From Daphnia pulex (lineage: Eukaryota; Arthropoda; Branchiopoda; Diplostraca; Daphniidae), in NCBI RefSeq assembly GCF_021134715.1, contig NC_060022.1, forward strand, positions 2,361,001 to 2,425,000: a DNA stretch of 64,000 bases, given 5' to 3'. This document shows positions 33,887-46,100 of the stretch, piece after piece. The position numbers and the translations under genes were made by a program. Numbering within the stretch: position 1 is the first letter of the stretch; each line of letters starts with the position of its first letter. The notes below the pieces were generated by a model. The model saw only the letters and a list, made by a program, of their open reading frames with translations. It did no database searches and had not been told where the DNA came from.

Positions 33887-36800
33887 GTATATAATAACAT
33901 CCCCCCTCTCTCTCTTCCTTTTTCCCTTCCTTTTCTATATATCCCGAATATATATATCCGCAGGAGCAATTCCCGGACCGAATCGAAACACACGCCACTG
34001 TGCTGTGCTGCTGGGCGCCTTACATTCGCTGTCTATTCCCTCATACATCATATATTATAGATAGATAGAGAATATATACTACCATATATAAAGATATACA
34101 CTGGAACAACCAAACTATATATGTGGCAACCGCTCGCCAATGTGGTGCTGCCTAAACATTTGATATGATCAGAAGATTGCTGTTTATTGTATATTATATT
34201 TCTCTGCTGTGCTGTGTTGATGTACTAGACTTCAAGTTGTATATGCCAAGTATATATAGAGAGAAAGCCTTTGTGTATTATATCACACCCGTGTATACGA
34301 TGTGTCGCACTGGGAGCCCAGCAGACGAGACATACAACGCCATGCAGAAAAAGGGCAACAAGAAAAAAAAGGGGATTTTATGGGTCATTGCTCTTGGCTG
34401 GATAAATATGATCAATATATTCAATGTGGCTGCTGTGCATGTGTGCTGTGTGTGTTGTATTGCGCTAGCCTTATTATATGTTCAGTTTCCTTATTGTATT
34501 TATACATATACAATTCCAGGAGCTGCTTTGTTAATATTCTGTATACCTGGTATAAGATTATGCAAACATACGTTATGTAAATATACGCATAAGTTGATTG
34601 CGTAATAACGATTTTGTTTTTTTCAATATTCTGTATTGAAAATGATAAGACTGTAGAGTGCTGGAAAAAGAAGAAGCTATAGACCAACCAGCCCGTATAA
34701 TACTAAGGCATCTACCTAATAAAAGAATGTTAAATTTTTGGCGCGTGGAATAAGCTCGTAGCGCATAGAGGCGAAATAAGAGGAGGCGTGTCGTGAAATT
34801 TTCATGTCCATTGTCGTAAATTTGTCGACGGCGAAATGAAAATCCATAAAACAAAAACTACCGCGCGCCGTCTATAGCCTACGGCAGCAGCAGCTAGCAG
34901 CCATGGCATAGAATATGTAGACTACTATATAGTGCAACACAGGGCAGCCGTTTGACATTAAACGGCGCCAAAGTTGAACGTGCAAAAGCTATTACGTCTG
35001 ATGCTATGCTGCCCTTTAATAATACACACAGCAGCCACTGTATAAGACTGAAATGTATCTATACATTTTTTAATAACTTTGAAAAGATATAGAGGCCTAC
35101 TATCGCAAAATACTGTAGCCTGCACAATATAGACGCTTTAAAAATCTTTAGAAATATAATATCTAATATTTTTTAAAAGTAATAGATAAAGCGAATAGAA
35201 CCGTTGTAGAACCGACTGAAAGTGCTCGCCATATATTTTCGGCTCACCAATACACTTTTGATGGCTTTTTAAAAGGAGGGAAAAAATAAAATGTCCATAT
35301 CAAATATTTTGGCCTATAGCTGCTATAGCTGCTGGGCTTTTGCATAATTGAAATGGAAGATTTTATAATAGATGTATACTATAATATAAGCAGAGAGATC
35401 CCACAGCATCTCTATCGATTGATGATGCTGTATAAAGTGTCTAAACGCTCCCGCCGAGAGCGTCTTTTCCCGCGGATAGTATAATAGGCTGCAGGTTGTT
35501 AAAAGGAATAAGATGTGCTGCTGGAAAAGAAGCTGCTGCTGCTGTGCTGCTGGTTGGTGGTGAATAAACGTACACAAAAGAAGAACGCGGTATATATGGT
35601 CCTCCACAGCACACATGTCTTTGCCATCTGCCGTGCTCTTATTCGTCCCTCTGCGGCAGTTCTTTGTCCCCCCCCCCCTCCTGCTGTCCTCCTATGTATT
35701 CTAATACATATAATGTGTGCGGCACTGGCTATTAAATAGGTATTTGCTGCTGGGCGTTTCGACGTGTGACCAGCCCCAAATGCTGTTGGCATTACATTTT
35801 GAATCTATACAGTCTAATTACACGGTGATGTATGCTGCTTGTGCAGCCATAATAAGTAATAAAAGACAAATTGCAATCAGCCGGACGTTGTTTAATCAAA
35901 AGTGATTGTCTGTAGCTATATACAAATCAAAAGTAATTAAATATATAGTTTATAAATTAAAAATAAGGTTTTGCTGCATATTACCTGATTTCCCTGCCTA
36001 TTACCTGTGATCGATCAATTGGCTCATAAATAGCCTAATATATAAAAAGGGTGAGTGGAAGTCTATTAGACAGATCAAATTATTGATCGATCCTATATAA
36101 TATATCAGATAGAAACTCAAATGGCGTCATCGAATATCTCGTTTCCCAGTATATTCATCACCAACCCCTTTGATCATCAGCACGTCTCGCGTTTATCTAA
36201 TACGCATCACAATCAACTCCTGCTGTGCACAGGAAATAAAACTTGGCGCGGACCTTTTCACCGTATTATTATAAATATAGATTATAGGAAGTGAATGATG
36301 CCCACATTAGCAACAGGCTTTCATCGTGATTGGAGATAATATCTTGATGTTAAATATACTTATATAAAAGGTGATGTGGCCGACGTCGCACATACTAAAA
36401 AAGCGGCACAACTTAAATCATATTATATAATCTTCTGAAATAATATAATGTAATATATTTGATGATTGTCATCAGATGTGATGTGTCGCTAATGCGACTT
36501 TCGTGTCGGCTTTCACCAAATCGTTGCGCACAGCGCCACCCTTTTTATACACACACACACATCCATCTGTGGACGTAGGCTATATTGTGTAAGCAGTCCA
36601 GCATGTATAGACAGCACAGCTCTATACCCCCATCAGCCACAAATCCCATATATATATATATATAACAATTTCCGGTGACTGGGCTGCTCTTATATAAAGG
36701 CTGACCCCGGCTCTTCTTATACACAAATATAAAGTGCGCCGAATATATATAATAAGAGAGAGAAAAGAGAAAGTGCGCTGCTATGTGGGAGGGCGGCCAC

Positions 36801-39800
36801 TTGTTCGCCTCAATTTGGGTGCTGCTGACTGTGGCGGCCCAGCTATATGACCACTTTGGTCCTTTTTTTTATTTCAAGCCCATAGTCTTTTGTGTGCTCT
36901 GTTATATTATTATATTCACCTCTCTTAGCGCGACCCAACGTATATAACATCATCAACGAGCTGTTGGAGATGATGGGCGAATTCCAGCGCCAATCTTTTT
37001 AGAGAGATATTATTCACATCAGCCGAAAGCCATGGGGCTTGAAAAGGAGTTGGTGTATTATATCCAGACGGGCTAAAAAAGGACATGGAAAAATGTTCAA
37101 AATGATGACGTAATAATTTTATAAATCTGTCAATTGCTGGATTTATATATATCATATAGGGCGGGGCTGTATATATCCTAGTAGAGTGATGAATTGTACA
37201 TTTCTCTAAATAACTGTAGGGCCTAAATAGTATACGTAAAATTCTAATAAACTCGACAGCATCCATGTCCATGTAAGAAAGAAAGAAAAATATATAATAT
37301 AAATATCAAGCGATGCATCATTTATAAGTTATATATTTATATAGAAAGTATTTAGATAATTTGCATATATAAAAGTCTGGTGGGGAGAGAGAAGATGGAT
37401 GCGGTTGGGCTCGATCACTCGTGACAGATTCAATCACTTGTTGCCCTCACGGCTTGTATTATATAGGCCTATGTGGTAGTACGCGTATAGACATTCGTCT
37501 TTCATCATTTTGCCCAAATTTTTATTAGATAGATTCAGCTTGATATGGACTTGTATAGATAGGATAACTTTATTTGGAAGTCCTTTTGGCGCATTATCTG
37601 CCTGCTGTGATGTTTATATTAAATAACCAGTTTGCTTGGGACGAGATCCGTGTCATTCAAAACTTATATAATCATCAAATGATAATAGTTTTATAATGTA
37701 ATATCAAAGAAGATGGAGGAATTGTAATATTATAGGCCTATATCTGCAGTCTATTGCTGGGATGACAACTATTCTGTTTCTGATGGAAATCGATGTTACA
37801 ATATGTAACCAAATACAAATCATGACCTACTAATTACAGACGTACTCACCGTCGTATTGTATAACTCCTCCTACTGGAGATCAATCGCTCCCCGACAACA
37901 AGAAAAATCGATTGGCATATAAAATTGGCAATAAATTATGTGTTCACGTAAGATATAGAAGGCCATTTTCATTTTCGGCACGCCATCACCATGGCAGCCA
38001 GTTATTTTTCCTATTGTTATTATCCATTTACATTTATTATATTATGTTGTGCTGAGGAGGTCAAAAAGTATAACTCGTGACTGGAATTATATATCAGCCA
38101 TCATCTGCAATTCTCCACGTCTATTATTTCGTTGTTATTGGTTGCCTTTACACGAATTCTATCATCATTTTAATTCTCTCTTATACATATCATGTTATTA
38201 TTTCATCGTCACGGTGAATAGACGCCGAGAGATGGCGTAGCCCGTGACTATTTCGTCTGTGCACGACCGCGAATAGAAATATAATAAACGCAGTTGTGCT
38301 GGCCATAGTTGCTGATGTAATACAGTAGATAGATAGGTATATATATATAGAGTGCTGTGTGCTGTTATTCCGTCTGGAATAAAACTCCTAGTACGTCAAT
38401 AGATATAGATTGCGTAAGCGCATGTGTCTCTTATTTAGGCATGCCCTGTTTCATCGAAACCCGTCCCGCCGGTTGTATGACTCACGGCCGTCACGCAGCC
38501 ACTCACGACAAAATATATCGACACACACACACACAAAAATGAAAAATCGCTGTCCAAAACTTTTTGTCTACGTCGCCTAGTAGTCATCAATAATTTCCGC
38601 ATATAGTCGAGTCAAATAACTGTTACATAATGGAGTCATTTTCTTGACAGAAATATGTTTATAGAGTTTTGTATCAAATTATTATTCAAATGTGGGCCGA
38701 AAATCTTGTTTTGGCGCCAAAGAATTTCCAAATCGAATTTACAGGTGTGAACGTGAATGGTAGGATATAATCTGATCTAGACGATCGATAGAAAAACCGG
38801 ACCGCTCTACATTTAATACCAGGAATAAAATATAGAAATCAAAGTCCACCCTTTTATAAATTCAAACCAATAGCATTTATATTGGATCATGCACCAGCAG
38901 CAGTCTCCATTATGGTATATAAACCCACTTGTAGGCCATGGAGATTTGATTTTGTATATTAGATTACTACGCTGCATTGCTCTATATTATATAATATCGT
39001 ATAAAGTAAAGAATATTGAATTCTTTTCTCCTGTTGGTCATTCGATCGAATTGGATAGAGAGGGGGGGGGGGCACATAATCCTCTATTTTATAGAAAAAT
39101 CAAAATTGGTGGGCCGATGTTGTATATATGTACCTATCGACTATATATATAGGCCTATCTATAACTAATAAGACGATGGACGCGGGTCTTATTCATATTG
39201 AATGTAGGCCTTACAAATATCTACCTATCAGAAATGGGTGCCATTTTGTTGGCGAGGAATGCTCGCTTTTTAGCTAAATATATAGCCTATATAAAGTACT
39301 ATCCTATGTATACACGGTCATGTATATATGATTGATATAATATTCGGCTGCTGTTGATGAAAGATGAAGAGCAAGGGAAAGGCGCCTATTATATGATGAT
39401 GATTATTATCCGCCGCTCTATATGACTGCTGCTGTCGGTCTATACTACATATATAACGGAAGAAAAGGCACATAGGGCTATAGCTACGGGCCAGTTTCTC
39501 ATTGTGCCCAGCACGATCTATATAGGGGCTCATCTTATATATGTGTATACAAGTTCTTGGAATATTTCTCCTATATATATATAAGCGATGAAAATGGACT
39601 TTCCTCGTCGCATATCGGATATATAAGAGGACAAATATCTGAGGAAAGAAAAAAAAAACCGACGAGCTTTTGTCAAACTATTCAAGTCTGATGCAGAGAC
39701 TCTCCTGCAGAAAGTGATGAACCCCTGGAATTTCATGCCTTTTTCTCTATAATATGTTTTTACGCAATCTTTTATCATGTCGAAAATTCGTGGAAATGGA

Positions 39801-41083
39801 ATGCAGAAATCTATATAATATCAAGCTATATAACCTGATTATAATATTTCAAAAGAAAAAGAAGAAGTATATAGTAGTATAGTAGTCTTCAATCGATATA
39901 AGGTGGAAAAACTCTTTCGCATGAGGAAGCCGCGATGTGTTCAACAATCTAAAAAGAATTGGGACGTCGTGATATTATTTTCTAGCCTATACTGCGGGCT
40001 GCTGAACGCAGATATATATTAGATGAGAAACATTTCTCATTATCGCTCAACTGCTGTGCTGCGCTGTATAGGAAAAAGGGGGGAAATGTATAAAGGACCT
40101 GTTCTCTTCTCTTATATACATAATATCCACCCGCAACAGCGACAGGGGGTTGAAATAATAAATAAAAATTTGAAACACGATCTCATTTAACTCTTTTTCC
40201 TTCTTGTTTAGACGTAGTAGGCTCACACACACATGGAACATGTCTAATATATAAACATATATATATAGATCCCCCCTCTAGCTCTATATAACTGTGAATA
40301 AATCACTGTCAATGTGTATGGTACACTATATTATAAATATACAAAAAGGGATCGAGAAAGAAGAAGAAGCTATAGACATATATCACGACCCCACCCTTAA
40401 ATTTCCACCACCACCACCAGCCCAAATGGAGGAGGGCCTATAGCCGCCCTGTTACACGTGAGTAGAGAAACTGGTGTATCATAAAGTCATAATTCAATTC
40501 AATTTCCGCATATATATAATACTGCAAGGATTTTAAAAAATAAAAATAAAAAAAATCCCATCAAATGACGCAACAATCCGGAAAAAATGAAAGAAATCGA
40601 TAAAATATAGAATTTGATTATTTTTCCTTGTTTGCAATGTAGCAACAAATAGAGGCAGACATCGAAAAAAAAAAAGTTGTTGGACCGGCATACTTAATAT
40701 ATACAGTGGAACGTTTTCACGCTACATTGAGCAGTCTCACGACGACAGCAGACGGAGAGAACGACAACAACAAGAGCAATAAAAAGAGAGCCACAAGAAG
40801 AAAAAAGAATCTAAATAATAACCAGAATTGAATAGAAACACGAATGAATAACAAATATGGAGGGTTTTTACACAGCACAAAAAACATATCAGCATATGCC
40901 CCTAATTTGAGTTTGTACGTATAATCATAAATAATATCGTGACGATTTGCAATTTCGGTACAAAGTCGAATATAACAAAACAAAATGACTGGAAAAAATA
41001 AAACAGCCATGTACCCACGCAGTCAAGTAAACCGTAAATGAGTCAAAGTCGCCAGCCAAAAGTTATTGGCACGTGATTCACGC

Positions 41084-41104
41084 AAAAAAAAAAAAAAAAA
41101 AAAA
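41084..41104 (+). repeat. Poly(A) run of 21
   Basis: Uninterrupted adenines. There is no transposon body attached that I recognise, so it is a simple homopolymer rather than a retroelement tail. Confidence 0.85.
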
Positions 41105-42776
41105 TAGGAGGGTTGTATGTGTGGATGGACTGGGTGGAAAGTTTGCGTGTGATGGTTGGCGAATGTTATACAAGAGAAGGTCGACCCAAGAAATATCTAT
41201 CCCCGAGGCTATTGGCTCGTTCGTGAGTCACGGACAAGAGTCTGAAAAAAAGAAAACCGGGCTTGCACGTTCGATTGACTTATGGCATGCCGGCCATCAG
41301 CATGTTACATCTATAGTCCTCTTCTTCCTTTTTCTTTCTTATATTTCTAGATATTCCACGTCTTTTGAGAGATATATATATTTTTTATTCTACATTCTGT
41401 ATTATAGACTGCGCATAGCATATATCCAACGTATGGAGAGTATATAGGACATGATGGCATGTCTTGTTCCCTTTTTTTCTCCTTTTCTTTAAGTGGATGT
41501 GTCTGCTGTGCCGGGACTCTTAACCGACTCGGCTATACAACCAAATAAGAGAAGGACACGTCATGTATATAGTCAGAACGATCAATATTTTTCTTTTTTT
41601 TCAGCGGATAATTTTTATTTTATTTTTTTTGGCAATTTCTCATTATTATTAGATTTAATAATTGTACCGTTATTATTACACGCATATGGAGGTATTATTA
41701 TTATTATTATTTTGCTTTCGAGAGGGGAAGAAATACAAATGGCCTTTTTGAATTTTTAATGGACGGCATCCGTGGTCCCGCGTACAAAGTGCGTTGAATA
41801 TTATTCCTTGATTGAAAAGTTCCCAAAATTCCTTGCGTGGCGTATATAAAATCCAGAAATTTAATCTCCCAACTGAATAAATAATTAAATTCTACAATAC
41901 GTAGGTTATAGAAAATTTAATAGTTGGAGGTGCTTTTATATTATATCTCATCATTCGGAATATGTATGCGCTGAAATTTAATAACGAATTTGCGGTTCTT
42001 GTCGTCGTTAACATTTCAATGCGACACGCGATGATGTAAATGTAGAAGCGGAATTTCCCGCGCTCATTCGTAATCAATTCGAATTTTCCAACCCGCGCTC
42101 GCGCCGCCATCATCACCACTCAGAAATTTGATATTAAATTCTACACAGGTCCGAGGGTTTATGATATTTCTCGTCTGAAAAACCCCAAAAAATATTTTTG
42201 TTGTTCCCCAACAGAGTCCAGACACCCGAAAAAACAAAAACCTCCCACCAAAAGTCTCACACACACAACACTGCACGAAGAAACAAAAGTTATACATAAC
42301 ATTCCACTCTGCGTGTTTGGATATATTATCCGACGTATCACGCGCGCGCACCTGTGCGTCAAATTCTCTCCTCTCTATACTCATTCGCCTTTTTTTCTGT
42401 TTGTTACGCAGCTGGGAAAAATTGTTATTTCATTTTATTGTTTAAAAAGAAAAAGAAAAAAAGGTGCGTTTCGTTCTTTTATATTCGTCACTTTAGTCTG
42501 TTTGACCAGTCGGGACCGTGTGCGGTTGCACCAGGTGTGTGTACTCCCCCTCCTCTTTTTTATATTGTCGGTGTTGTGCTTATCTTCGTGTCAGTTATGG
42601 AAGTATACTCTGTAAGGCGAGTGAATATTATCAACGGTGGTTAAAAAGGAAAAAAAAATAAAAGAAGAACCGTTATATCATTTGATCCCACCTTACAAGG
42701 CCGTGAGTGTGTGATTACAATCGAACCCATCTCAACCCGACCTTAATTAGATTTCCATCTTTTTATTTTTTCGCAG

Positions 42777-42909
42777 ACATTCGAGGAGAGACTAGAGAGA
42801 GACCCATCATCATCATTCACCATTTCGGAATATTTTGATTATTTTTTGGACGCCCTAATCTTTTTCGTGTTCGTCGTTTTTGATCATTCGTGGAATCATC
42901 GACGTGCAG
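42777..42909 (+). other. Candidate noncoding exon
   Basis: A 133-base stretch follows a pyrimidine-rich acceptor (TTTTATTTTTTCGCAG) and ends with GTGCAG before a GTAGGG donor. It contains stops in all frames, so it would be untranslated. It lies close to where base composition changes. Confidence 0.3.
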
Positions 42910-43120
42910 GTAGGGACGCCATTTTGAAAAATTTCACCTCCCAGCTGTTCATTTGTGTGTGCTAATCAAGGGGGGGGGGAAATAGGTGTTGATTGTAAAT
43001 GTATGTTAGTTTTCATCCCGGAGATTCAACTGATTTTGATTAACGACTGTGCTGCCAAGACACACAGTCGTAATAAAATTTAAAAGTAAACTAAAACGAG
43101 CTTCAAGTCGAGCAGGAAAA

Positions 43121-43159
43121 ATGGCAGATCAAAAAGATCAAGGTCAAACAAATAAATAA
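43121..43159 (+). CDS. Doubtful 12-codon frame in strong start context
   Basis: AAAAATGGCAGATC opens a 12-residue frame ending at TAA. Near 43369 another strong ATGGCC start closes after three codons. Both could be upstream frames of a leader transcript, with no direct evidence. Confidence 0.1.
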   Translation: MADQKDQGQTNK

Positions 43160-46100
43160 AATCTCCGAAAAGAAATCTTGGCTCATTTCAAAACGGAAAT
43201 GACAAATAATAAAAAGCGCCGTTCTAGTCTAGTCTAGTCTGTGACGGTTCGAGTTTCTGTCGGTTTCCGAACCGCGGCGCTGCCTGACGAACACAATAGG
43301 CGCCGGCCTTGGTCCAACGATTACGAACCCACCGTGTGTTTGTTACATTCATTTATTCAATTTCCAACATGGCCGACTAAAAGAGGAAACAAACTATACT
43401 AAGGCTCTTGGTTTTTTTTTGTGTTATTTTAACCCTGCCATTCCAGAGACTGAAAATTCCCGTGCAAAACTCTCGTGATTGCCTAGAATTCATAGACAAA
43501 ATAGTTATTTAGAAAGAAAAAGAGACTGCCAGAGAAAGTAAACCATTTTTAAGTTTACCTGCAACCACCTCACTGCACACCCCCCCCTTGGCTGGTTTCA
43601 TATTTTGTTCTTCTGCTTGTTGTTGACAACGACTCGAAAAAGACGAGAGAAAACGGTGAGTCGAACATTTATTTTTCGTTTTGTTTTTATTCCCTTTTTT
43701 TTTACGTGTGTGTGCTGTGTGTGTGTGTGCTTGAAGCATTTTCTGTATATATAGACAGGGTGCACCCACCCACCCTCTTGTTCTTGTAGAGTGTACAGAA
43801 CATTCTATTTGTGGCCGGCGTGATGCACATTCCCGAAGGTAAACAAGGCAAAGCCGGGGCGCTGTCACTCGACACCTTTCGGGCCCGGGTTATGGCGTCT
43901 CGCCCCTTTCGCCTTGGTACACACACAGACATGGGCCCTGCTGCTTAGAACAGCATAGCAACAGGCTATACACCAACTAATGACCGTGCTGTTCCTTTTT
44001 TTCCAACCAACTTTCCTCCTCTTGCTTGGGAGAGTCTTTTTAGCGTGCCAGTTTCCTCTCCATTTTAGAACTCATCAAGCTGATTCACTTACCGAGTCAC
44101 CTCTCCCTGGCTGGAACCAGATAATCCTTTGTGGAGCCCACTCGCAGGTGGTTGCCCACAAGGAGTCAACCCCTTTCCGTTGAGATGGTCTTGACATGAG
44201 AATGGCCAATTCAGCATGCCATGTAATAGACTCACTTTTGCTGATCCTCTCTTGTTTGCCAAGCATGTTGAATACTCGCAAGAGTGGCACCCCCACTCCT
44301 GATGGCCACATCTTGTTGCTTCATTGATTCCGATTCCTTATCAGGGCCAATTGAGGAGGAAAAGACCCCCCACCCACCTTGTGCATAGATAAATCCAGGG
44401 CCCATTCTTCTTAGTGCCACTCTTTTGTCCATTAATCAATATGGAAACGCTAGTGGTTTCAGGGGGGGCTCGTGTACTTTTGTTGTTTGATGTGGGGTTT
44501 TTCTCGTTCGCCGGGGTCGGATTTATCAGCCTCGATTCTTCGCTTCGAGTAGTTTGTCAATGTCATGCCCGCGTTTGTTGTAAAAGGGCACATTTCAGAG
44601 ATTGGTTCCTTGCTGCTGCTGCATGGCCCCCACCCACTCTTGCCTCATCAGGTGAATGGATCCTCGAGTGATGGGTCGAAAGAAGAAGGAGGGGATGGAG
44701 TCAATAGTAGTGTATATAAAAGAGAACTAGTATAATCTTCTTGGCCCACAACTTGATATTTCCCCGGGCTGGCTTAATCGCATGTTTCCCAATCGCTCGC
44801 TTGAATGATTCACTTTTTTCTTTTGTTGTTGTTGTGTCGCTCCTATTTGCTCACCCGTTCCACTCACGATATATCTAAAAATAAAAGACGAGGGTGGCTC
44901 TTCTTATTCCTCCCCCCTCTCCGACTAAAGACTATTGTAAGTACTGAAGGGTTACTTCAATCTTGTCGGCGGTAATTAACGGTAAGAGTCGCGTGCTGAT
45001 TGCCTCTCTCCCTTGGCTTTTATTTTGATTTTGTCTCGGCTATACTGCTGCCGACTCCCTTTTTATCCGATTGGTTCGACCGTCTATCGTTTTTATTTTT
45101 CGGGAGATGTTGCGTCATCTTCACCCTCCTTTCTTGCTGGGATCCTAAAACAAATGATGGATGCGTCGTGGTAATAAAAATAGTGATCGATCTGTTGCCG
45201 TGGAGAAAGATACACAACAAAGGGGGTGGGAGAGAACAAAACGCCGAGCTTTTTTTCTTTTATTATTCCGTGATTGCATGTACATATAAAATTCAATCGT
45301 TTTGTCTTCTATTCGGTTGTATATTTAGCGTAAATTTCAATTTCATTGTTTTTTTGTTTTCCGGACTATCGATTCGTGCGGTTGTACCACCAGAGTGGAA
45401 CTTTTTTGATTCGTCCACACACACACACACAACAGGAGACCATTTTTTGTTTCTCTCCCGTTTCGGAAGTCTAGACGTTTTGGATGGTTGCCGCGCGTGC
45501 GGGAGGGTAGAAAAAACGAAAAAAATGATTATTATTATATTTATAAAGGAACTTGTTTTCTCTCTTTGGCATTTGCCATTCCCACCCTTTTCCCAACGGT
45601 TGTTACGTATACGCAGAGCGACTCTCTGCTGCGACGTTTGGAACGGCGCCGAACGGTTGCTGGTCCCGGCCGTGTGCTAATTGACCCCAAAGGCTTGTCT
45701 CTTTTTTTGTTGAGGAGGGACAACAACGACGTGATGAACGATATCCTCTCGACCCTCTTCTTTTTCACCTGGGAAAAAAAGAAAGAAAGAAGCTGATTGA
45801 ATTTTTGCACGTTAAGGCAGAAAAAGAAGTTTTTATTTTTTCATTTCCCTAGCGGTCGTTCGTGAATGTTTTAAAAGGAGGGAAAACAGAATAAGATGAG
45901 ATCGTTTTTCAAGATGTTGCACAGCACACGGAACGAGTAGGTGGTATAGTGGTAGTAGTAAGTAGTGGTAGGGAGAGGCTCGCTATGCGGATTCACGTCA
46001 CTCTTGGGTGTGATGGATGGTCTTGAAGGAAGGGCCGAAAGAGAAGAGAAAAGAAAAAGATGAAGGAAAAGACATAAAAAGGGGCCCCGACCAACCAAGA

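Larger units (their letters stand above)
21607..42300. other. AT-rich gene desert
   Basis: About 20.7 kb in which I recognise no protein gene on either strand. It is AT-rich with many TATATA tracts and scattered CAG/CTG runs. Perfect (CAG)5 arrays lie at 26783-26797, 28388-28402 and 30196-30210. There are several perfect palindromes and eight exact TAGGCCTA octamers. Open frames are short, of skewed composition and without family resemblance. Intergenic control DNA or an intron of a gene beyond the right edge are both possible. Confidence 0.6.

Noticed and set aside
41084..41104. Poly(A) run as a LINE or SINE tail
   Set aside because: No reverse-transcriptase-like frame, tRNA-like head or target duplication beside it.
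42722..42745. TCGAACCC sequence resembling a tRNA B-box complement
   Set aside because: No matching A-box, acceptor stem or anticodon arm at the right spacing.
43222..43241. TCTAG repeat as a telomere-like array
   Set aside because: Only three to four CTAGT units of a short interstitial repeat; not the arthropod TTAGG telomere sequence.
45000..45680. 226-codon open frame on the plus strand
   Set aside because: The length comes from T-rich tracts read as Phe/Leu/Ser. It starts at a non-ATG codon, and I recognise no domain.
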